From Streptomyces griseus (GTDB lineage Bacteria > Bacteroidota > Bacteroidia > Chitinophagales > Chitinophagaceae): 5,042 nt of DNA. This document shows, piece after piece, positions 1 through 4,639 of this stretch (positions are counted from its first letter, which is position 1; the number at the start of each line of letters is the position of its first letter). The notes below the pieces were generated by a model, which searched no databases, was not told the origin of the DNA, and saw nothing but the letters and a program-made list of their open reading frames with translations. Location of the stretch: contig CALPIT020000185.1 of assembly GCA_943323705.2 (NCBI GenBank), forward strand, positions 1-5,042. Direction: 5' to 3'. The translations under genes and the position numbers were made by a program.

Positions 1-107
1 TACAAGTAGGTATTGATAATATTTTTGATACTCAATACCGAACTTTTGCAAGTGGAATTAATGCGGCTGGGAGAAATATATTTGTGAGTTTGAGGTTTCA
101 TCATTGA
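1..107 (+). CDS. TonB-dependent receptor, C-terminal end only (5' end outside window)
   Basis: Reading from base 3 gives 34 codons ending in TGA at 105-107. The peptide contains the stretches GIDNIFDTQYR and AAGRNIFVSLRF. A 'DN(I/L)FD..YR' turn followed by 'GRN.(F/Y)VSL.(F/Y)' is the usual ending of outer-membrane TonB-dependent receptors in Bacteroidota. These are 22-strand barrels that take up iron complexes, vitamins or glycans using energy from TonB. The last strand ends in an aromatic residue (RNIFVSLRF), as expected for a BAM-inserted barrel, followed by two extra histidines. The plug domain, TonB box and substrate cannot be seen, so the ligand is unknown. Codon use resembles the neighbouring genes. 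The family call is fairly secure for so short a piece; another outer-membrane beta-barrel family is the main alternative. Confidence 0.85.
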   Translation, partial: QVGIDNIFDTQYRTFASGINAAGRNIFVSLRFHH

Positions 108-156
108 GATTTCACCGCGGAGAAGAGAGGGCATTGAGTTTTCGCAGAGGTTTATT
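108..156 (+). repeat. Intergenic repeat unit, copy A
   Basis: This copy starts at the base after the receptor's stop codon. Its core, 114-156, matches 184-226 at 41 of 43 positions with no gaps. Shared blocks are ACCGCGGAGAA, GCATTGAGTTTTCGCAGAGG and TTTATT. The whole 108-155 stretch also aligns without gaps to 2033-2080 at 38 of 48 positions, counted by eye. It has no coding potential. It resembles the 'cgcagagg'-type dispersed intergenic repeats seen in many bacterial genomes, but I cannot confirm its copy number. Confidence 0.85.
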
Positions 157-159
157 TTA

Positions 160-178
160 AGCCACGAATTCACGAATT
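160..178 (+). repeat. 19-bp CACGAATT-doublet repeat, copy 1
   Basis: The sequence AGCCACGAATTCACGAATT occurs here and again, identically, at 391-409. Inside it the 8-mer CACGAATT is repeated twice in tandem. This copy fills the space between repeat copies A and B. Exact recurrence of 19 bases within 250 bp of non-coding DNA is unlikely by chance. Confidence 0.85.
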
Positions 179-183
179 TTTTT

Positions 184-226
184 ACCGCGGAGAATAGAGA
201 GCATTGAGTTTTCGCAGAGGTTTATT
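184..226 (+). repeat. Intergenic repeat unit, copy B
   Basis: This is the second copy of the unit at 114-156, in the same orientation and exactly 70 bp downstream. Only two bases differ over 43 (positions 125 versus 195 and 130 versus 200). The near identity suggests recent duplication or gene conversion. The copy after the beta-barrel gene (2033-2080) is much more diverged. Confidence 0.85.
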
Positions 227-235
227 ATTTTCTTA

Positions 236-261
236 GCAATGTCTCCTGCAAGGGACGTTGC
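236..261 (+). repeat. Inverted repeat / hairpin 1
   Basis: Arms GCAATGTCTC (236-245) and GGGACGTTGC (252-261) pair over 10 bp around a six-base loop. Two of the pairs are T:G. As RNA from the plus strand these are G:U wobble pairs, whereas on the minus strand they become A:C mismatches, so the structure favours a plus-strand transcript. No T-run follows, so it is not a classical terminator. Confidence 0.7.
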
Positions 262-264
262 GTA

Positions 265-287
265 TTTGACATACCAAAAATGTCGAA
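265..287 (+). repeat. Inverted repeat / hairpin 2
   Basis: TTTGACAT (265-272) pairs with ATGTCGAA (280-287) around a seven-base loop, giving eight pairs of which one is T:G, again compatible with plus-strand RNA. A competing inverted repeat, GTCGAAAAATTTTGAC (282-297), uses the same right arm, so alternative folds are possible. Confidence 0.55.
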
Positions 288-307
288 AAATTTTGACTAT
301 CTAATGT

Positions 308-324
308 TTGTTCCATAGGAACAA
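308..324. repeat. Inverted repeat 3, GTTCCATAGGAAC copy 1
   Basis: The 17-base sequence TTGTTCCATAGGAACAA has perfect 7-bp arms around ATA. Its 13-base core recurs at 361-373, where the flanking pair is C:G instead of T:A. Pairing is therefore kept while the bases change. Confidence 0.75.
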
Positions 325-359
325 TTCGTCTTTAGCCCGAAATGATGGTAATGGTTATT

Positions 360-374
360 CGTTCCATAGGAACG
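360..374. repeat. Inverted repeat 4, GTTCCATAGGAAC copy 2
   Basis: CGTTCCATAGGAACG has perfect 6-bp arms around ATA. It is the second copy of the 13-base core at 310-322, starting 51 bp downstream. It may be a protein-binding palindrome or part of a dispersed repeat; nothing in the sequence decides between them. Confidence 0.75.
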
Positions 375-390
375 TTTGGTGAAATGAGGT

Positions 391-409
391 AGCCACGAAT
401 TCACGAATT
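391..409 (+). repeat. 19-bp CACGAATT-doublet repeat, copy 2
   Basis: This is identical over 19 bases to 160-178 and in the same orientation. Together with copy 1 it brackets repeat copy B and the hairpin cluster. After it, bases 410-460 are plain AT-rich DNA with nothing recognisable. Confidence 0.85.
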
Positions 410-460
410 ATTTTATTGTTTTTTGGAAGACTATTTAAACACTGGGCAAGTTGAACAATG

Positions 461-489
461 AAAAATCCGGAATAAATCCGGATTTTTTT
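461..489 (-). terminator. Rho-independent terminator, probably bidirectional
   Basis: AAAAATCCGGA (461-471) and TCCGGATTTTT (477-487) are perfect 11-bp arms around the loop ATAAA. Read on the minus strand, it lies 11 bases beyond the stop codon of the lipoprotein gene and ends in five Ts. Read on the plus strand it is followed by a seven-T tract (483-489), so it could also stop transcripts from the receptor gene after they cross the repeat region. The core is only five G:C-centred pairs, but the symmetry and T-tracts make it a standard example. Confidence 0.85.
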
Positions 490-500
490 ATTCTATTTTT

Positions 501-1145
501 CTATTTTTTTAAGAGTCCTTCCTTTTGCAATTTAGAAACAACATCATTTACATAATCTTTAATGAACTTTTGTAGTGTTTCGGGATTGAATATTTCGGAT
601 TGTATTGACACCATGAGTTCTTGTGATGCTGCATCATATAAATTGCTTTGCAAAAAATAACTTTGATTGTTGGAATAATAACCTGGTGTAGAAACTGATG
701 GACGCCAATAATCATAATAATTGAACATATTGCTGTTCCATCTGTAATAAGGCAATGGCGCGTATACAGTAGTTCCAGGTGTGTACCTAACATTCTCTTC
801 TTTTTTGAGCATCGTTACAATGAAAGCGGCATCACAGCCAGATGATTTCACCCCTTCGATGACAGATTCTTTTGAAGGAATTTCCGGATTAGAAAGTGAT
901 GGTGGAATAACAGATATACTGCTTATCAACTCAAAGCCTCTGTCTTTAGCTTTAGCCACAAGCGCATCTTCAACCGCTTTTCTTGCTTGTATGTCTGCAG
1001 TTTGAGCAAGAATAAATATTTTTTTATAAGACTTTTGCTCCATTTTCTCTTTGTTAACCCAAACCCCCGTAAGCTGAGAAGAAGAGCAAGAATAAACGAG
1101 CGTAATCATGAATGCTGCAATTGTAAGAATCAAGAAATTTTTCAT
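501..1145 (-). CDS. Putative lipoprotein of unknown function
   Basis: The product has 214 residues. Residues 1-19 form a signal peptide: a Lys-2 n-region, then a hydrophobic stretch LILTIAAFMITLV. Cys-20 is a likely lipidation site in the lipobox VYSC, where Tyr at -2 is unusual. CSSSQ shows no acidic surface-export signal, so a periplasm-facing anchor is more likely. Residues 40-112 look like an alpha/beta domain: strand KKIFILAQ, a helix with QARKAVEDALVAKAKDRG, then GCDAAFIVTML. Residues 121-165 are a linker rich in Tyr, Pro and Asn. The C-terminal part (NLYD...QSEIFNP, then a helix ending KLQKEGLL) resembles the ending of DUF4136-like lipoproteins, a resemblance recalled rather than tested. 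Function is unknown. The gene stands alone, divergent from the beta-barrel gene, with a terminator after it. I see no TAnnTTTG promoter or Shine-Dalgarno sequence; the signal peptide supports this ATG. Confidence 0.85.
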   Translation of the reverse strand: MKNFLILTIAAFMITLVYSCSSSQLTGVWVNKEKMEQKSYKKIFILAQTADIQARKAVEDALVAKAKDRGFELISSISVIPPSLSNPEIPSKESVIEGVKSSGCDAAFIVTMLKKEENVRYTPGTTVYAPLPYYRWNSNMFNYYDYWRPSVSTPGYYSNNQSYFLQSNLYDAASQELMVSIQSEIFNPETLQKFIKDYVNDVVSKLQKEGLLKK

Positions 1146-1252
1146 TATTTATTTTTTTAGTGCGTAAATATCAAGAAATTTTTTGAAATAGAAGATTTGT
1201 TTTGTTTGTTAAGTTGGCTTTTGATTCTTTCTTTGTTTAATTTATTTTCCGT

Positions 1253-1277
1253 TTAACCTTTAATTAACCAAGGTTTA
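1253..1277 (+). promoter_or_regulatory. Possible operator: TTAACC direct repeats one helical turn apart
   Basis: TTAACC occurs at 1253-1258 and 1264-1269, with starts 11 bp apart, and an inverted-type GGTTTA follows at 1272-1277. AACCTT (1255-1260) and AAGGTT (1270-1275) also form a 6-bp inverted repeat with a 9-bp spacer. The cluster ends just upstream of the -7 element at 1281, where an activator or repressor could act on the beta-barrel gene and possibly the divergent lipoprotein gene. AT-rich DNA produces such patterns by chance, so this is tentative. Confidence 0.3.
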
Positions 1278-1280
1278 GAT

Positions 1281-1288
1281 TAAATTTG
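1281..1288 (+). promoter_or_regulatory. Bacteroidota -7 promoter element of the beta-barrel gene
   Basis: TAAATTTG is an exact match to the Bacteroidota consensus TAnnTTTG. Transcription would start around 1293-1295, leaving a leader of only about 12 bases before the ATG at 1306. No TTTG or TTG lies at the expected -33 distance; the nearest TTTG, 1232-1235, is too far. The promoter may depend on an activator, perhaps at the TTAACC repeats. Bases 1146-1280, the rest of the divergent region, are AT-rich with only a near-palindrome at 1172-1185. Confidence 0.6.
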
Positions 1289-1305
1289 CGCCACAAGAAA
1301 TTGAT

Positions 1306-2025
1306 ATGAAAAAAATTATTTTTGTACTATTGGGCCTTATTGTAAATTTTTCATTGTTTGCTCAAACGCAACTGCCAAAAATTAAAACCGAAAAACATCT
1401 TCCCAACGATCATTTTATGGTACAGGTTTCTTCTGATTATTGGTTAAATGCTCCTGATAGTATTAGCAATCGCAGAGATGGTAGCACTAGAGGTGCTAAT
1501 GTGTACTTTATGATTAATAAGCCATTTCAGTCGAATGCACATTTAAGTGCAGCCTTTGGTTTGGGAGTTGGTTCTAGCCATCATTTTTTCAACAGAATGA
1601 GCGCTGATATTACTGGTAATACTCCTGTACTTAAATTTAATTCATTGGATACAGTACCAAGATTCAGTAAATATAAAATCAGTACTACTTATTTGGAAAT
1701 ACCTATTGAATTAAGGTATTTTTCTAACCCTAATAACCCTAATAAATCAGTAAAGATTGCATTTGGAGTTAAGGTTGGAACTTTGCTAAATGCTCATTCT
1801 AAAGGAAAAACGCTGGTAAATGCTGCAGGAACTAAGTTGAAGGACTATACAGAAAAATTAACTTCTAAAAGTTATTTTAATACTACTCGTTTGGCGCTTA
1901 CTGCGAGGGTTGGATATGCTAATTTTTCAGTTTTTGGTTCCTGGAATATCACACAGGTTTTCAAGGATAAAGTGGCAACTAATATGAGTTTGCTTCAAGT
2001 GGGTGTTAATTTAGCAGGATTGTAA
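1306..2025 (+). CDS. Outer-membrane beta-barrel protein (PorT-like type)
   Basis: The product has 239 residues. Residues 1-19 form a signal peptide (MKKII, a hydrophobic core, then SLFA) with likely cleavage before Gln-20, the common Bacteroidota site. The mature protein alternates short amphipathic strands with polar loops. The segment TTYLEIPIELRYF (127-139), followed by KSVKIAFGVKVGTLLNA (147-163), is the typical 'Y.EIP...k.....y...G...g.l' pattern of the small Bacteroidota outer-membrane barrels (PorT / OMP_b-brl families). The final strands read RLALTARVGYANFSVFGSWN and MSLLQVGVNLAGL. About eight to ten strands fit the length. The specific role (structural, transport or secretion accessory) is unknown. 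The protein has no cysteine. A nine-base in-frame duplication lies in the FSNPNNPNKS turn. The gene is transcribed alone from the TAAATTTG promoter; no clear terminator hairpin follows it. Confidence 0.85.
   Translation: MKKIIFVLLGLIVNFSLFAQTQLPKIKTEKHLPNDHFMVQVSSDYWLNAPDSISNRRDGSTRGANVYFMINKPFQSNAHLSAAFGLGVGSSHHFFNRMSADITGNTPVLKFNSLDTVPRFSKYKISTTYLEIPIELRYFSNPNNPNKSVKIAFGVKVGTLLNAHSKGKTLVNAAGTKLKDYTEKLTSKSYFNTTRLALTARVGYANFSVFGSWNITQVFKDKVATNMSLLQVGVNLAGL
1725..1742 (+). repeat. Nine-base in-frame tandem duplication
   Basis: TAACCCTAA occurs twice in a row inside the beta-barrel gene. It encodes the repeated residues in SNPNNPN (140-146), a turn between two predicted strands. A multiple-of-three slippage event in a loop changes its length without breaking the frame. 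Confidence 0.6.
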
Positions 2026-2032
2026 TTGTTCG

Positions 2033-2080
2033 GATTTCACCGCTGAGAATAGAGTTTTGAGAGTTTACGCAGAGGTTAAT
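2033..2080 (+). repeat. Intergenic repeat unit, diverged copy C
   Basis: This aligns without gaps to 108-155 at 38 of 48 positions, counted by eye. The ends are best kept (GATTTCACCGC at the start, CGCAGAGGTT near the end) while the middle is scrambled. Like copy A it lies directly after the stop codon of an outer-membrane protein gene, seven bases away here, and in the same orientation as that gene. Confidence 0.75.
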
Positions 2081-2117
2081 CTACATTACTCTGTTGTGTA
2101 TCATACTCCTTAATACT

Positions 2118-2181
2118 AATTCCTTGTTACAAAATCCATAATTCCTAACTCCCAATTCCTAACTTGCTGATCCCCCGATTA
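2118..2181 (+). repeat. Degenerate heptamer-like repeat patch
   Basis: AATTCCTAACT occurs at 2140-2150 and 2154-2164, 14 bp apart. In a seven-base register from 2133 the units read AATCCAT, AATTCCT, AACTCCC, AATTCCT, AACTTGC, TGATCCC. A further AATTCCT lies at 2118-2124, out of register. It looks like a decayed heptamer array. The flanks, 2081-2117 and 2182-2228, hold nothing I can name. Confidence 0.55.
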
Positions 2182-2228
2182 CCAACCTTATTAATTTTTT
2201 GAATTTTATCCCTTTAATTAGCATCGTT

Positions 2229-2260
2229 TTTGTTTGCTGACCTAGTATAGTTTATTTTTG
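2229..2260 (+). promoter_or_regulatory. Bacteroidota-type promoter of purF
   Basis: TATTTTTG (2253-2260) matches the TAnnTTTG -7 consensus exactly. TTTG occurs at 2229-2232 (20-base spacer) and at 2233-2236 (16-base spacer); the first fits the usual -33 position better. Transcription would start near 2266, giving a leader of about 20 bases. As in the beta-barrel promoter, the element is followed directly by CGC. I see no riboswitch-sized leader, so any purine control would have to act at the DNA level or elsewhere. Confidence 0.7.
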
Positions 2261-2271
2261 CGCTTCAATTT

Positions 2272-2289
2272 ATGCTATCTCTATTATGA
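2272..2289 (+). other. Mini-ORF overlapping the purF start codon
   Basis: ATG at 2272 opens a five-codon frame (Met-Leu-Ser-Leu-Leu) whose TGA (2287-2289) overlaps the purF ATG (2286-2288). It would lie within the first bases of a transcript starting near 2266. Terminating ribosomes could re-initiate on purF. No Shine-Dalgarno sequence is visible for either start, and chance is a serious alternative. Confidence 0.25.
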
Positions 2290-4133
2290 GCGATGCAATT
2301 AAACACGAATGCGGACTTGCTTTTATCAGGCTCAGAAAGCCTTTTAGCCATTATCAGCAAAAATATCAGGATGTACTTTACGGTTTAAATAAGCTGTATC
2401 TGTTGATGGAAAAACAACACAACAGAGGCCAGGATGGTGCCGGTGTGGCTGCTTTAAAATTAGATACCGAACCTGGATATCCATTTTTGCATAGGATACG
2501 CAGTAATGCCAACCAGCCCATTGCAGACTTATTTGAAAGAATAGGAAGTGAAATCAAAGAAATTGAAAAAAATCAAACAGATATAAAAAATCACCCTGGA
2601 CTGTTAAAAGGTCATTTTAATTTTTTGGGGGAGATATTGCTAGGTCATCTAAGATATGGTACTCAAGGAAAAAATGACATTGCTTTTTGTCATCCTTTCA
2701 TCAAACAAAATATTGTTCCTTCACGAAATATTGCATTAGCCGGAAATTTCAACTTAGTTAATACAGAAGAACTTTTTAAGGAAATCTCACATCAACCGGA
2801 TGAGTTTCAGAAACAAAGTGATTTGGCTGCGATGTTGGAAGTGATGAATCATTTTCTGGTAATGGAAGATGAAGCCCATCCTGGTGAAACTGATATTTTA
2901 TCCGTACTTAAAAAAGCTGTTCCTTTATTTGATGGCGGATTTCATGTTGCGGGTATGATAGGAAACGGAGATTCCTTTATCGTAAGAGATGCACATGGTA
3001 TCAGACCATCTTACTATCATATCAACGATGATATTATAGTTGCAGCTAGCGAAAGAGCCGCTATCCGAACGGCATTCAACCTTGAGGAGAATGAAGTAAA
3101 AGAATTAATGCCCGGAACCGCCCTGATCATCAAAGCAGATGGAAACTACAGTATTGAACAAGTTACCGAAGCCAAAGAAAGAAAAGCCTGCAGCTTTGAA
3201 AGAATTTATTTCAGCAGGGGCAGTGACGAAAAAATATACAGAGAAAGAATTGCCTTGGGTTACAACCTAAGCGATATCGTTTTAAAATCTATAGATTACG
3301 ATCTTAAAAACACCATATTTTCATTCATACCAAACACTGCCGAAATCGCATTCTATGGATTGATCAAAGGAGCCGAAGACTATCTCAACAAAATCAAAAC
3401 TGAGAGAATTCTCAGCTGGCAAAAAGATTTTGATGAAGAGAAACTAACGGAAATGATCAGCCGAAAAGTGAGAATTGAAAAGATTGCAATAAAAGATGTT
3501 AAACTAAGGACGTTCATAACGGAAGACAATAGCCGAAATGAAATGGTACAACACGTTTACGACATTACTTATGGCACAGTAAAAAAAGATACCGATACAC
3601 TTGTGGTTATAGATGATAGTATCGTAAGAGGCACCACTTTAAAAGAGAGTATCATCAGAATGTTAGGCCGACTAAAGCCCAAAAAGATAATTGTGGTATC
3701 ATCTGCTCCTCAAATACGTTACCCGGATTGCTACGGAATTGACATGAGTAAGTTGGGGGATTTCGTTGCCTTTAAAGCCGCTATCGCGTTGCTTAAAGAA
3801 AGAGGAATGGAAGATGTATTGACTACTTTAAAAGAAAAATACAAATCGCTGGAAGCTAGCAACAGCCTACATACAGAAAATCTTGTTCGTCAGATTTACA
3901 AGCCATTTACACTTCAGGAAATATCAGATAAAATTGCCGAGTTAATTACCCCTTCGGAATTTACAATTCCGGTTGAAGTAATTTACCAAACCATTGAAAC
4001 ACTGCATGAGGCTTGTCCAAATAATAAAGGTGATTGGTATTTTACCGGCAACTATCCTACCCCGGGAGGAAATAAAGTTTGCAACAAAGCATTACACAAT
4101 TATCTAGAAGGTAAAAATGTAAGGGGCTATTAG
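2286..4133 (+). CDS. purF: Amidophosphoribosyltransferase (long Bacteroidota form)
   Basis: This cytosolic enzyme converts PRPP and glutamine to 5-phosphoribosylamine, the committed step of purine synthesis. The product has 615 residues against about 505 in E. coli; extra length lies around residues 55-110, 160-215 and 365-400. The N-terminal Ntn-type glutaminase domain starts at Cys-9 (ECG), the expected nucleophile after removal of an eight-residue propeptide. RGQDGAG (47-53), HLRYGTQG (121-128), HPFI (136-139), RDAHGIRP (234-241) and ASE (254-256) follow. The phosphoribosyltransferase domain has RTFI (408-411), the PRPP loop DDSIVRGTT (443-451) and YGIDM (483-487). The usual HNGN motif reads GNFN (153-156). 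Two of the four Cys ligands of the Fe-S cluster in Bacillus-type PurF are absent, so it should lack a cluster, like the E. coli enzyme. The start is supported by the family-typical MSDAIKHECG and a promoter just upstream. The C-terminus appears complete. I see no frameshift. Confidence 0.97.
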   Translation: MSDAIKHECGLAFIRLRKPFSHYQQKYQDVLYGLNKLYLLMEKQHNRGQDGAGVAALKLDTEPGYPFLHRIRSNANQPIADLFERIGSEIKEIEKNQTDIKNHPGLLKGHFNFLGEILLGHLRYGTQGKNDIAFCHPFIKQNIVPSRNIALAGNFNLVNTEELFKEISHQPDEFQKQSDLAAMLEVMNHFLVMEDEAHPGETDILSVLKKAVPLFDGGFHVAGMIGNGDSFIVRDAHGIRPSYYHINDDIIVAASERAAIRTAFNLEENEVKELMPGTALIIKADGNYSIEQVTEAKERKACSFERIYFSRGSDEKIYRERIALGYNLSDIVLKSIDYDLKNTIFSFIPNTAEIAFYGLIKGAEDYLNKIKTERILSWQKDFDEEKLTEMISRKVRIEKIAIKDVKLRTFITEDNSRNEMVQHVYDITYGTVKKDTDTLVVIDDSIVRGTTLKESIIRMLGRLKPKKIIVVSSAPQIRYPDCYGIDMSKLGDFVAFKAAIALLKERGMEDVLTTLKEKYKSLEASNSLHTENLVRQIYKPFTLQEISDKIAELITPSEFTIPVEVIYQTIETLHEACPNNKGDWYFTGNYPTPGGNKVCNKALHNYLEGKNVRGY

Positions 4134-4144
4134 AATATATAAAA

Positions 4145-4639
4145 ATGAAAACACTTTATATCGTAAGACACGCCAAAAGCAGCTGGGCCGACTTCAATCA
4201 ATCAGATTTTGAGCGATCATTAAATGACAGAGGACATGAAAATGCTCCTGAAATGGCAAAACGATTGTTGAATAAAAAAATCAAGATAGATGCTTTCATC
4301 AGTAGTCCTGCATTAAGAGCCCGACAAACCTGCGAGCATTTCTGTAAAGTTTTTTCTGTAGATAAGAAAGATATTATTTTCAAAGAAGAGCTATATCATG
4401 CTCCTGCTGCTACTATAGGAAATGTTGTTGCAAAAACTGACGACAATTTTAATGCAATTGCCGTATTTACCCACAACCCTGGTATTTCCGAATATGTAAA
4501 CTCAATGGATGAAGATGTTTATATAGATAATATGCCTACTTGCGGCGTGTTTGCTGTGCAATCAGAAATTGACAGTTGGGAGAAATTTGCCGATTCAAAA
4601 AAGACTTTCCTTTTCTTCGACTATCCTAAAAATATTTAA
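4145..4639 (+). CDS. SixA-like histidine phosphatase
   Basis: The product has 164 residues, close to the 161 of E. coli SixA. It belongs to the histidine phosphatase (phosphoglycerate-mutase-like) superfamily. The catalytic motif RHAKS lies at 8-12, with His-9 as the phospho-acceptor. DFERSLNDRG (21-30), SSPALRARQT (53-62; Arg-58 probably binds phosphate), a likely acid at Glu-81 or Glu-82 and the second histidine in FTHNPG (His-110) complete the active site. SixA removes phosphate from phosphohistidine: on the ArcB HPt domain in early work, on the nitrogen PTS protein NPr in later work. The substrate here is unknown, and a small-molecule phosphatase role is possible. It has no signal peptide, so it is cytosolic. 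It starts 11 bp after the purF stop, with no promoter or terminator between, so co-transcription is likely. Its stop overlaps the convergent GNAT gene. Confidence 0.92.
   Translation: MKTLYIVRHAKSSWADFNQSDFERSLNDRGHENAPEMAKRLLNKKIKIDAFISSPALRARQTCEHFCKVFSVDKKDIIFKEELYHAPAATIGNVVAKTDDNFNAIAVFTHNPGISEYVNSMDEDVYIDNMPTCGVFAVQSEIDSWEKFADSKKTFLFFDYPKNI

Noticed and set aside
108..409. CRISPR array
   Set aside because: The two main repeats are 43 bp, only two copies are adjacent, and the spacing contains another repeat rather than unique spacers. No cas genes are present.
108..460. Insertion sequence or MITE in the repeat-rich gap
   Set aside because: There is no transposase, no clear terminal inverted repeats at outer ends and no target-site duplication. 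The pieces fit dispersed intergenic repeats better.
548..793. 81-codon minus-strand open frame inside the lipoprotein gene
   Set aside because: It is out of frame within a gene with a clear signal peptide and lipobox, and its peptide has no recognisable domain.
781..1005. 74-codon plus-strand open frame antisense to the lipoprotein gene
   Set aside because: It is a shadow of the opposite-strand coding sequence, with no promoter or recognisable product.
1172..1185. CAAGAAATTTTTTG near-palindrome in the divergent promoter region as an operator
   Set aside because: It is almost pure A/T with a mismatch and a single copy, so chance is the simpler explanation.
2229..2285. Purine riboswitch upstream of purF
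   Set aside because: The predicted leader is about 20 bases, too short for an aptamer, and no purine-aptamer core is visible.
3186..4113. Iron-sulfur cluster in PurF
   Set aside because: Cys-302 and Cys-482 are present, but the C-terminal C-x-x-C before FTG is replaced by Gly and Tyr, so a Bacillus-type cluster is not expected.
4198..4383. 61-codon minus-strand open frame inside the phosphatase gene
   Set aside because: It is antisense to conserved catalytic-motif coding sequence and has no independent support.
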